Shown here in pieces: positions 1 to 4,951 of a stretch of DNA of 5,582 nucleotides. The position numbers and the translations under genes are program-made. Source of the DNA: Actinomycetes bacterium. GTDB taxonomy: Bacteria; Actinomycetota; Acidimicrobiia; Acidimicrobiales; RAAP-2. The DNA lies in contig JAJYWG010000330.1 of NCBI GenBank assembly GCA_021791615.1, positions 1-5,582 of the forward strand, read 5' to 3'. Under the pieces are notes generated by a model. The model saw only the letters and a list, made by a program, of their open reading frames with translations, did no database searches and was not told the origin of the DNA. Positions within the stretch are counted from its first letter, which is position 1. The number at the start of each line of letters is the position of its first letter.

Positions 1-820
1 GGGCGTGGCGCGCGTCGGCCGAGCGCATCGGATCGGGACGCATGGGCGCAGGTGGCGCCGTCCGCCATGCGGCCAAGAGCCGGGGAACGGGGGCGATGGG
101 CCGACCGGTCGACAGCGACCGGGCAGCTAGGCCGATCACCGCGGCCCGCCGGTTGCTCGCCGGGCGCGCGAGGACCTGGACCACCCCGTGCGCACCCGCC
201 GCATCCACGCAGAGGGCACCGAGCACGACGCGCAGCGGGTCGACGCCGTGGTCGGTGCCGAGCGCCAGCCACGCCGGCGCGGCCAGGCGAAGCTCGCCGC
301 AGGAGACGAGCGGTCCGGGCAATAGGGGCCCCGAGGCTCTCCGGACCTGGCACTGGGCGCCGGGCCAGGCGGAGCTGACCGCGCGGGCGACCGCCAGTGC
401 TGGGACTCCTGCCGGGGTCCACAGCCGCAGACGGATACCACCCTCGGACGCCTCGATCTCGAAGGCGACGTGTCGAGGCGGGTGCAAGAGACGGCTCCGG
501 CCGGCGAGCACCGGGTGGAGGTTGCGCCAGAAGGCGAGCGCACCCTTGGGCTCGACGCCGGCGGGCAGGGATACCTCGACGAGCTGTCTGGCGGCCGGCG
601 GCCGGAGACGTGCGACGGTTCGAAAGAGCGCCCAGGCGATGACGAGCGCCGTCAGGCCGGCGAGCAGCGCGACGCCGGCGGGCAGGACGGCTTCACCGAT
701 GTGGGCGAGGTGGTGTCCGAGGTCTCGCCACCAGGCGTCGGGGTGGGCGAGGAAGTGGGCGAGCGGCCCGTTGGGGACGCTCGGGGGCGGGGTGGGCGCT
801 GTGGTAGTGGTAGGTGGCAA
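1..820 (-). CDS. Conjugation-type ATP-binding protein (HerA/VirD4-like), N-terminal part, cut by window edge
   Basis: The minus-strand frame stays open for 273 codons from a TTG at 820 to the left edge, so the protein is partial. Visible order: a Pro/Thr-rich N-terminus (residues 1-20), a His/Trp-rich stretch (21-44), one probable membrane helix (about 45-67), then a soluble domain. That domain carries VEVSLPAGVEP (81-91), ALAFWRNL (94-101), GGIRLRLWTPAGVP (127-140), SSAWPGAQ (149-156), LGTDHGVDPLR (187-197) and HGVVQVLARP (211-220). From memory of the family, these blocks match the N-terminal domain of actinobacterial type IV secretion/conjugal-transfer ATPases, whose Walker A and B motifs lie later and would be outside this window. 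The role would be powering or coupling DNA transfer at the membrane. The TTG start is chosen because AGGAGG lies 7 nt upstream and no in-frame ATG or GTG precedes the conserved blocks. The ATPase domain itself is not seen, so the call rests on the N-terminal blocks alone. Confidence 0.72.
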   Translation of the reverse strand, partial: MPPTTTTAPTPPPSVPNGPLAHFLAHPDAWWRDLGHHLAHIGEAVLPAGVALLAGLTALVIAWALFRTVARLRPPAARQLVEVSLPAGVEPKGALAFWRNLHPVLAGRSRLLHPPRHVAFEIEASEGGIRLRLWTPAGVPALAVARAVSSAWPGAQCQVRRASGPLLPGPLVSCGELRLAAPAWLALGTDHGVDPLRVVLGALCVDAAGAHGVVQVLARPASNRRAAVIGLAARSLSTGRPIAPVPRLLAAWRTAPPAPMRPDPMRSADARHA

Positions 821-827
821 GCAGGAT

Positions 828-833
828 CCTCCT
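828..833 (-). promoter_or_regulatory. Ribosome binding site AGGAGG that fixes a TTG start
   Basis: On the minus strand a perfect AGGAGG occupies 833-828 and is followed by 7 nt and then TTG at 820-818. The ideal spacing supports this rare start codon for the conjugation-type gene. Confidence 0.7.
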
Positions 834-1097
834 GGTGGCTGTCGGGACGGGGTTCGGCCGGGCGGCCGGTGAGTTAGGTCTCAGCGACGGGACGGTGCTC
901 GACCGGGAACTTCGGACAGGGTCCGTCGGCGTGACGAGGTCGCGGCTCGAACCCTTCGGTGCTGCTGGGTCGGATGGTGCATGGCATGGGATGGCCCACG
1001 ACCGGACAAGCGAGGCGGTATCGATGACTCGATCGCGCGGAGAAGTCAAGGCCTTCGGCCAAGAAATTCGAGAAATCTTTGCAGCGTCGGTTGCGCT

Positions 1098-1124
1098 CGG
1101 GCCGAGCGGCCACCGCTCGGCTCG
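1098..1124. repeat. Strong 12-bp inverted repeat with 3-nt loop
   Basis: GCCGAGCGG (1101-1109) and CCGCTCGGC (1113-1121) are perfect complements around a CCA loop. The stem extends outward by a G-U wobble and two further pairs, to 1098 and 1124. No T-run follows on either strand, so it is not a typical intrinsic terminator. It could be a protein-binding site, an RNA structure, or a short terminator-like element between divergent genes. Confidence 0.6.
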
Positions 1125-1160
1125 CTGGACCTCCGAACAGTGGGGATGGAGGGCGGGTCC

Positions 1161-1176
1161 TAGCGTTGGACACGTG
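1161..1176 (+). promoter_or_regulatory. Probable leaderless promoter (-10 TAGCGT, start GTG)
   Basis: TAGCGT (1161-1166) fits the actinobacterial -10 pattern TAnnnT and lies 7 nt before the GTG at 1174. Transcription would therefore begin at or next to the start codon. The only purine-rich run (GGAGGG at 1148-1153) is about 20 nt upstream, too far to act as a ribosome binding site. No -35 box is obvious, which is common for such promoters. Confidence 0.5.
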
Positions 1177-1659
1177 CGCCCAGTCGAGGTCGCTCCAGTG
1201 GTCCGGAAGCCCGCTCCGGCCCGCGAGCTGGACGAGTTCTGCGCGTCGGTTGCAAAGACCACGAGGGCAGTCCGCTGCGTCGTCTGTCGGGAAGACATCC
1301 CGGCGGGTTCTTCGACACCCCTTGCCGTCCAGGTCTTCTTCGACCCCGAGCACGAGAGGGTGTCCACCGTCGTGGCGTCCCACGCGCGCTGCCCGCCCTC
1401 GGGGGTCCACCGACGGCCCGGGCTGGCCCAGCGCATCGTCGACCGCCGTGGCGCGACCCCGGCGGAGCTCGACGTCAGCTGGTGCGCGCTCGACCTGGCG
1501 TCAGGGCACGTCGGCGTGGTGTGGGAGGCATTCGAGCGCGCGGTGTTGTGGCAAGACGATCCCGCCACCGACGCCGTGACGGTGCCGGTCGCCGCCTACC
1601 TCGAGCACGGGTTCAGCCCACGACGCGAGGAACGTGCAGCGCCCGACTGTGGATCGTAG
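1174..1659 (+). CDS. Unknown protein with putative C-x2-C/H-x2-C zinc site
   Basis: The gene encodes 161 residues with no signal peptide or membrane helix, so it is probably cytoplasmic. Cys35-x2-Cys38 (RCVVCRED) and His70-x2-Cys73 (SHARC) could form a treble-clef-like zinc site enclosing a small beta-rich segment (LAVQVFFDP, about 50-58). The C-terminal half (about 95-145) mixes hydrophobic and acidic residues and has no motif I recognise. The GTG at 1174 is chosen because codon bias strengthens there and a leaderless -10 box sits just ahead. The same frame is open upstream to 814, so a longer form of up to 281 residues cannot be excluded. It ends only 41 nt before the BlaI-type gene and on the same strand, so some read-through is possible. 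Function is unknown; DNA or RNA binding through the zinc site is a guess. Confidence 0.6.
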   Translation: MRPVEVAPVVRKPAPARELDEFCASVAKTTRAVRCVVCREDIPAGSSTPLAVQVFFDPEHERVSTVVASHARCPPSGVHRRPGLAQRIVDRRGATPAELDVSWCALDLASGHVGVVWEAFERAVLWQDDPATDAVTVPVAAYLEHGFSPRREERAAPDCGS

Positions 1660-1673
1660 ACTCCACGTATCGT
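1649..1673 (+). promoter_or_regulatory. Candidate promoter/dyad upstream of the BlaI-type gene
   Basis: GTGGA (1649-1653) and TCCAC (1662-1666) form a 5-N8-5 dyad. A possible -10 box, TATCGT (1668-1673), follows. The 18-bp dyad geometry and its place just before the -10 box match the first operator at 2979, but the arm sequence differs (GTGGA versus ATCTA). Autoregulation, usual for this repressor family, is therefore possible but weakly supported. Confidence 0.25.
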
Positions 1674-1700
1674 ATGGTTCGACGGAGGTCATTTCAGGCA

Positions 1701-2084
1701 ATGGGGTTGGGGCCCCTGGAAGCTGAAATCATGCGCGTGCTGTGGCGACGTGGTCCCTCGCTTGCAGCCGAAGTCGCGAAGGCGTTGAACCGCCGCCGAT
1801 CCGAGCCGCTCGCGTACAGCACCGTTGCCAACGTCCTTTCGAACCTTGAGGTCAAGGGTGCAGTTGACCACACTGTCGAAGGGCGCGCCTTTCGGTTCGC
1901 TCCAGCGCTTAGCGAGGACGAGCTCCGCGAGCGAGAGGTACGGCATCGCACGCGCGGCCTTCTCGAACTCTTTGCCGGAGAAGCAGTTTCGGCCTTCGTG
2001 TCGGAAGTGCGATCGGACCCAGGCCTCAGCGAAGAGTTCCACAAACTCTTGGAGGAGGGGGATGGCGAAGGGAGCAGGCCGTAG
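1701..2084 (+). CDS. BlaI/MecI/CopY-family winged-helix transcriptional repressor
   Basis: The product is 127 residues, the usual size for the family (Penicillinase_R, PF03965). It opens with the typical LGPLEAEIMRVLWRRGP (residues 3-19). A recognition-helix region LAYSTVANVLSNLEVKGAV (about 36-54) and a wing segment GRAFRFAP follow, then a charged helical C-terminal dimerisation half. Family members bind dyad operators as dimers and are inactivated by cleavage when a partner M56 protease is activated. The ATG at 1701 is preferred because the family begins just before LGPLEAE; GGAGG (1684-1688) lies 12 nt ahead, slightly far. An in-frame ATG at 1674 would add nine residues. The last 23 nt overlap the M56 gene, indicating co-translation. 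Likely targets are the dyads at 2979-2996 and 3003-3020. The symbol blaI is withheld because no beta-lactamase is associated. Confidence 0.9.
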   Translation: MGLGPLEAEIMRVLWRRGPSLAAEVAKALNRRRSEPLAYSTVANVLSNLEVKGAVDHTVEGRAFRFAPALSEDELREREVRHRTRGLLELFAGEAVSAFVSEVRSDPGLSEEFHKLLEEGDGEGSRP

Positions 2085-2934
2085 CTTCGCGCTTCTCGTA
2101 GGCGTGGGCGCTGGACTTGAGTTGACCGGGACGGCAGTAGCGTGCCTCGGTCTGGACACGGTCGCCCAGTGTTACTGGGCGTGGCTCCCTGGCGCTGGTC
2201 TGCCTCCGCCGGTGTGCGCAAGAGCGATTGCGGGCGTTGGCTTTCACCTGTTCGTCCCCGTCGCGCTCCTCATCGCGCTCGTGTGTGGCAGTGCCGTGCT
2301 CGGTGCTCTTCATGCAATTCGACTGAAGCGAAGGGCTGCGCGCGTTTCCTCCCTGCTCGGTCCCGCACTTCCTGAGCTACCAGACGAACTCACCGCCGCT
2401 GCCATCCGCGCGAACGCGTCGTGCCTGGAACTGCGACGAGACGGTGAACCCTACGCTGTGTGCATCGGCATGTTGAAACCTCGGTTGGTGATCTCGACGG
2501 GACTTGTTCGACTGTTGACCGACGACGAGTTGGTAGCCGTGCTGGTACACGAGGAGCGCCACCGACGCCGACGCGCCCCACTCCGCCAGCTCGTCGCGCG
2601 GACGACGGTGCGCGCGATGTTCTTCCTCCCGGTCCTGCGAGATCTTCTCGACGCACACCTGCTAGCTGAAGAGGTCGTGGCCGACCGTGAAGCGGCCGCA
2701 CTCGCCGGCCGGCGCGTCCTCGTCGTGGCGCTCGAGAAGCTGTCAACCTCCGTCAGCATCGAAGGTGCCGCGGCCATTGCGGATGTCTCCCCGATGTCGG
2801 CACGACTGCGGGTGCTCGCCACCGGGTCTCGAGTACCCATCGGGCTCCGCCCACTCCATGTGGTTGCCAGCGCGTCCTGCCTCGTCGTCCTGTCCCTCAT
2901 TGTGCTGTGGATGCCCCTGGCGGTCCTGCCCTGA
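2062..2934 (+). CDS. M56-family membrane metallopeptidase (BlaR1/MecR1-like, no sensor domain)
   Basis: The product is 290 residues. The zinc-protease motif HEERH is at 163-167 (context LVHEERHRRRRAPLRQL). The downstream acidic motif EEVVADREAA (203-212) probably supplies the third metal ligand. Likely membrane helices lie at about 7-30, 58-83, 182-195 (weaker) and 266-288. BlaR1 and MecR1 are about 590 residues and carry an extracellular penicillin-binding domain after the last helix; here the protein stops right after that helix. The signal must therefore enter another way, perhaps through the short outer loop (about 31-57), which carries Cys37 and Cys52, or through a partner. The ATG is fixed by GGAGG at 2051-2055, 6 nt away. 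The start overlaps the repressor gene by 23 nt. Expected role: signal-dependent inactivation of the neighbouring repressor, directly or indirectly. Confidence 0.88.
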   Translation: MAKGAGRSFALLVGVGAGLELTGTAVACLGLDTVAQCYWAWLPGAGLPPPVCARAIAGVGFHLFVPVALLIALVCGSAVLGALHAIRLKRRAARVSSLLGPALPELPDELTAAAIRANASCLELRRDGEPYAVCIGMLKPRLVISTGLVRLLTDDELVAVLVHEERHRRRRAPLRQLVARTTVRAMFFLPVLRDLLDAHLLAEEVVADREAAALAGRRVLVVALEKLSTSVSIEGAAAIADVSPMSARLRVLATGSRVPIGLRPLHVVASASCLVVLSLIVLWMPLAVLP

Positions 2935-2973
2935 GGTGAAGCAAGCATCAACCGATCGCTGGGTCGAAGCCTC

Positions 2974-3001
2974 TTGACATCTATGTGCGCGTAGATATAC
3001 T
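2974..3001 (+). promoter_or_regulatory. Sigma-70-type promoter of the secreted-protein operon
   Basis: A perfect -35 TTGACA (2974-2979) is separated by 16 nt from a near-perfect -10 TATACT (2996-3001). Transcription should start near 3008, leaving a leader of about 37 nt before the GTG at 3045. This is the strongest consensus promoter in the window. One dyad fills the -35/-10 spacer and another covers the start point, as expected for tight repression. Confidence 0.8.
2979..2996. promoter_or_regulatory. Operator 1: ATCTA-N8-TAGAT dyad between -35 and -10
   Basis: ATCTA (2979-2983) and TAGAT (2992-2996) are perfect inverted arms around 8 nt, and the inner G/C alternation is partly symmetric too. 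The dyad fills the promoter spacer exactly. It is the same 18-bp size and arm sequence as operator 2. The BlaI-type repressor encoded upstream is the likely ligand, inferred from proximity, dyad size and family habit. Confidence 0.7.
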
Positions 3002-3022
3002 CATCTAAGCAAACCTAGATGA
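3001..3022. promoter_or_regulatory. Operator 2: TCATCTA-N8-TAGATGA dyad over the transcription start
   Basis: TCATCTA (3001-3007) and TAGATGA (3016-3022) are perfect 7-bp inverted arms with an 8-nt spacer. The core 3003-3020 repeats the ATCTA-N8-TAGAT design of operator 1, centred 24 bp downstream of it. Two identical dyads on one promoter suggest cooperative binding by two repressor dimers, as at bla/mec operators. Confidence 0.75.
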
Positions 3023-3044
3023 ACGGCGGAGGGGGAGTGCTGGC

Positions 3045-3461
3045 GTGGAACGGCGCGGGAATCGAGGGCGCAGATCCACTGTCGGAGCGGGATTCGGCGC
3101 TGCGCTGGTTGCCGTTGCTCTCTGGGTTGTTCCCGCTCAAGCGGCGCCTGGAGGAGGAACGTCCACAACAACCTCCCCGCTGACCGCGAGCGGCTGCAAC
3201 CAGGGCGTCTGCATCTACGTCGTCGGGTCAGGCACCTACGTCACAAGGTGGGAGACGAGAGCGGTACTTCCTACGGCGATGTGCACGGTCTCCCGGTACT
3301 GGGCCAACGGCGTCCTCGTCTACGAGGGAACAACCAAGTGCGGTTCCGCTGGCGGAAGCGTCACGTCTTACTGGCCCAGCCCCGGGTACTTCCCGGCTGG
3401 CACGGAGGTCTGCAACACGTGGACCGGAATCCCAGGAAGGCCGTGCGAGACGATCGAGTGA
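3045..3461 (+). CDS. Small exported six-cysteine protein, function unknown
   Basis: The product is 138 residues. A typical Sec signal peptide is visible: basic n-region RRGNRGRR, hydrophobic stretch to about residue 30, and AQA (31-33) before a likely cleavage at Ala34. The mature part of about 105 residues starts with a Gly/Thr/Ser-rich linker, then a compact domain with six cysteines (51, 56, 80, 99, 123, 134), enough for three disulfides. It is rich in Tyr, Trp and Val with YVVGSGTYVTRWETR, RYWANGVLVYEG and YFPAGTEVCNTW, suggesting a small beta-sheet fold. No enzyme motif is visible, and there is no SxxK or KTG of a beta-lactamase. The GTG start is supported by GGAGG/GGGAG at 3028-3037. 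It is the first gene behind the operator-controlled promoter. Function is not recognised; a secreted effector, binding or inhibitor protein is possible. Confidence 0.75.
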   Translation: MERRGNRGRRSTVGAGFGAALVAVALWVVPAQAAPGGGTSTTTSPLTASGCNQGVCIYVVGSGTYVTRWETRAVLPTAMCTVSRYWANGVLVYEGTTKCGSAGGSVTSYWPSPGYFPAGTEVCNTWTGIPGRPCETIE

Positions 3462-3497
3462 GGTGCTTGGAGTTGCAGGCTCGTGTGTACGAACGAT

Positions 3498-3526
3498 CTG
3501 CCCGAGCAATCCCCCGCTCCGGGCAG
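3498..3526 (+). repeat. Intercistronic hairpin between the two exported-protein genes
   Basis: CTGCCCG (3498-3504) pairs perfectly with CGGGCAG (3520-3526), and AGC/GCT can extend the stem past a bulged C. It lies in the 96-nt gap between the exported-protein genes. No T-run follows, so it is more likely a processing, stabilising or partial attenuation element than a full terminator. Confidence 0.45.
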
Positions 3527-3557
3527 TGGAGATAACAGGCTGGGGGGGAGGTGGGCA

Positions 3558-4235
3558 ATGAAGAATAGGCATCCATGGAGGCGACTGTTGCTCGTAGGCG
3601 CAATCGCATCGGCGGCTGTCGCGATCCCAGCGTCCATCCTAGCGACGACGGCGGGCGCGACGACCAGTCCGTCGACAACAGCCGCGCTCGTCACGCCAGC
3701 TAAAGTCACGATCACCGGCGGGGTGCTTCCTCGCGGAGTGCAATACCTTCCCGCCTCGGCACCGGCCTCCGTCAGAGCAGCAGTCGCGGCTGGGTCAGAG
3801 TCAACAACGGGAGGTTCGACGACGGGAGTGTCACCGGCTGTCGGCGGAGGACGGGGCCCGGGCTGCACAACGATGTACGGGGCGGAGACCGTGAGCGATA
3901 GCTTCGGGATCAACCTCTTCACCTTCTGGCTTTACACGTACTGGTGCTGGAACGACCTGATCGTGACGACCCATACGACGTGGCCCACATTCACGCATAC
4001 CGCGACGGGTTTCGCGTGGAACTACGACGGGCTCGTTAGCGGCATCGCGTTCCACTGTTACACAGCGGGTGACGGCTACTCCTGTTCAGGGAACTGGGAG
4101 CACGCCAAGGCGAAGATCACCGGTCCATCGCTCACAATCAAAGGCATCGGGCTGACGTCCGTCGTCTATCCGTGGATCACGGAGACAGAGCGCTACGCTG
4201 GCGGCTACACATGGTCCGGCACATACACAATCTGA
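3558..4235 (+). CDS. Exported aromatic-rich protein, function unknown
   Basis: The product is 225 residues. The signal peptide has MKNRHPWRR, a hydrophobic core (about 10-29) and a likely cleavage after TAGA (31-34). A Ser/Thr/Ala segment and a Gly/Ser/Thr linker (about 79-102) lead to a C-terminal domain (103-225) with four cysteines (103, 130, 167, 176). This domain is crowded with aromatics: INLFTFWLYTYWCWND (118-133), GFAWNYDGLVSG (151-162), and Trp180, 206 and 219. The pattern (YWCWN, a Trp-Asn-Tyr strand, a WSG-like end) suggests a beta-sandwich, and it recalls uncharacterised secreted actinobacterial proteins. That resemblance is from memory only. The ATG at 3558 has GGAGG at 3547-3551, 6 nt upstream; the open frame further upstream has no signal peptide at its start. 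It is the second gene of the operator-controlled operon. No catalytic motif was recognised. Confidence 0.78.
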   Translation: MKNRHPWRRLLLVGAIASAAVAIPASILATTAGATTSPSTTAALVTPAKVTITGGVLPRGVQYLPASAPASVRAAVAAGSESTTGGSTTGVSPAVGGGRGPGCTTMYGAETVSDSFGINLFTFWLYTYWCWNDLIVTTHTTWPTFTHTATGFAWNYDGLVSGIAFHCYTAGDGYSCSGNWEHAKAKITGPSLTIKGIGLTSVVYPWITETERYAGGYTWSGTYTI

Positions 4236-4245
4236 GACGACCCGC

Positions 4246-4557
4246 ATGAGAAGAGGCGCGGACATCGCCAATCGGCCAGTGCCGCCGAGTCAGAGCCCGA
4301 TCTTTGCGACGGCGCAGTTCGTCATAACTGCGGTGTTCGTGTTGTTAGTGGCTCCCGTGGGCCTTGTGCTAGCGCTCCTGTTTGCGAGGGCGGCGCGTCG
4401 CAACGGGGACTGGCAGCGCGCGCGGGTGTTCAACGCGCTCGCTATCGTTGCCGCAGCAATCATCGTTGTTGGAATCATGCTGTTCGGCGCAGGAGGTTTT
4501 GGACTTCAGGGCACAATGCACCACCGGACCCACGGTCCTCTACCGGGAACAACGTAG
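4246..4557 (+). CDS. Small two-helix membrane protein, function unknown
   Basis: The product is 103 residues with two clear membrane helices (about 22-47 and 63-86). They are joined by a short basic loop, RAARRNGDWQRARVFN (48-63), which is probably cytoplasmic by the positive-inside rule. The N- and C-termini would then be outside, the latter short and His-containing (MHHRTHG). The GDWQRAR loop faintly recalls the GD...A loop of CD225/dispanin-type proteins, but this is not enough to assign the family. It begins 10 nt after the previous stop, with no convincing ribosome binding site of its own, so translational coupling is likely. A strong hairpin begins 3 nt after its stop, making it the last gene of the operon. 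It might anchor, export or protect against the two exported proteins; this is a guess from context. Confidence 0.65.
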   Translation: MRRGADIANRPVPPSQSPIFATAQFVITAVFVLLVAPVGLVLALLFARAARRNGDWQRARVFNALAIVAAAIIVVGIMLFGAGGFGLQGTMHHRTHGPLPGTT

Positions 4558-4559
4558 CC

Positions 4560-4595
4560 GAAAGTGGGGTCGAGCTTCGGCCCGACCCCACTTTC
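4560..4595 (+). terminator. Strong UUCG hairpin, probable terminator of the secreted-protein operon
   Basis: AAAGTGGGGTCG (4561-4572) and CGACCCCACTTT (4583-4594) are perfect complements. An outer G-C pair makes 13 bp. Beyond an A/C mismatch, the tip is GC-TTCG-GC, a stable tetraloop. The stem starts 3 nt after the stop codon of the last gene. The A-run before and T-run after the stem are short (3 each), so it could end transcription from either side, though the U-tract is weak. Confidence 0.75.
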
Positions 4596-4599
4596 CGTC

Positions 4600-4910
4600 T
4601 GAGCGACCCCCCTTTGCACAAGGCGCGGCCAAGGCGCGGTCCGCCTTCGTTTCCGCTGAACCTGCGAGACAAGGACCATGGGGCGCAACCCAAAGCAGAG
4701 CGGAAGTTCCGTGCGTCCCACGTTCGGCCTCGTGGCAAGACAGACGTCGTGAAGTGCCCGGAGCTACTCACCCCGCCCAGTAGGGTAGCGGCAGGCGCCG
4801 ACTCAGCCGTACAACCCGTCGGAGGACTGGCCCGGCTCCTGCCGGGGGCGCCGCACCCGTGACCAGCAGCTTCACAGCACCCGCCCGTCCAGGGCGCGAA
4901 CCCGGACCGG
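4600..4910. other. Intergenic stretch without a supportable gene
   Basis: No frame here shows a family motif, a good ribosome binding site and steady codon bias together. The best plus-strand frame (4614-4862, 82 residues) is basic and low in hydrophobic residues and looks non-coding. The stretch contains a tandem repeat of CAAGGCGCGG (4618-4627, 4629-4638), a dyad CTACT-N10-AGTAG near 4766-4785 and a small hairpin CCCGGC-TCCT-GCCGGG (4831-4846). It may be a scar of rearrangement between two modules. Confidence 0.45.
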
Positions 4911-4919
4911 CGATCGGAA

Positions 4920-4939
4920 GTGTCGCGATATCGCGATAC
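4920..4939. promoter_or_regulatory. Toxin-antitoxin operator: TCGCGATA tandem repeat/palindrome
   Basis: TCGCGATA occurs twice in direct tandem (4923-4930, 4931-4938), creating a perfect 14-bp palindrome TCGCGATATCGCGA (4923-4936). Two more outer pairs follow past one mismatch (4920-4939). It lies directly against the probable -10 box. Ribbon-helix-helix antitoxins usually bind such short repeats to repress their own operon. Confidence 0.7.
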
Positions 4940-4951
4940 CATGAAGTCATG
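4937..4951 (+). promoter_or_regulatory. Probable leaderless promoter of the toxin-antitoxin pair
   Basis: TACCAT (4937-4942) fits TAnnnT and is followed by 6 nt and then the ATG at 4949, so the transcript would start at the codon itself. No Shine-Dalgarno sequence precedes this ATG. The operator palindrome abuts and slightly overlaps the box. Confidence 0.55.

Larger units (their letters stand above)
821..1173. other. Divergent intergenic region without a supportable gene
   Basis: These 353 bases separate the minus-strand conjugation-type gene from the plus-strand gene at 1174. Frames are open here on both strands, but their products are low-complexity or show no family motif. The plus frame continuous with the 1174 gene runs through an almost perfect hairpin (1098-1124), and its codon bias is weaker than further downstream. 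The stretch holds the minus-strand ribosome binding site, the hairpin and a probable leaderless promoter at 1161-1166. No clear -10 box was found for the minus-strand gene. Confidence 0.55.

Noticed and set aside
42..872. Long plus-strand open frame (276 codons)
   Set aside because: It lies antisense to the conjugation-type gene, its product is Ala/Arg/Ser-rich without motifs, and the minus frame carries recognisable conserved blocks.
930..970. tRNA T-arm-like GGTTCGA on the minus strand
   Set aside because: The flanking bases do not form the 5-bp T-stem, and no acceptor, D or anticodon arm could be found.
814..1173. Upstream extension of the 1174-1659 gene
   Set aside because: Codon bias is weaker, it crosses a strong hairpin, and a leaderless -10 box precedes the GTG at 1174. 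The longer form is not excluded.
693..1568. Minus-strand open frame (291 codons), and another at 874-1410
   Set aside because: Both products are low-complexity or lack family motifs and are antisense to the 1174-1659 gene; neither has a supporting ribosome binding site.
3045..4235. Possible beta-lactamase under BlaI/BlaR control
   Set aside because: Neither exported protein has SxxK, SDN, KTG or a metallo-beta-lactamase HxHxD motif, and both are shorter than such enzymes.
4614..4862. 82-codon plus-strand open frame
   Set aside because: It is basic and proline-rich with no motif, no ribosome binding site and weak codon bias.
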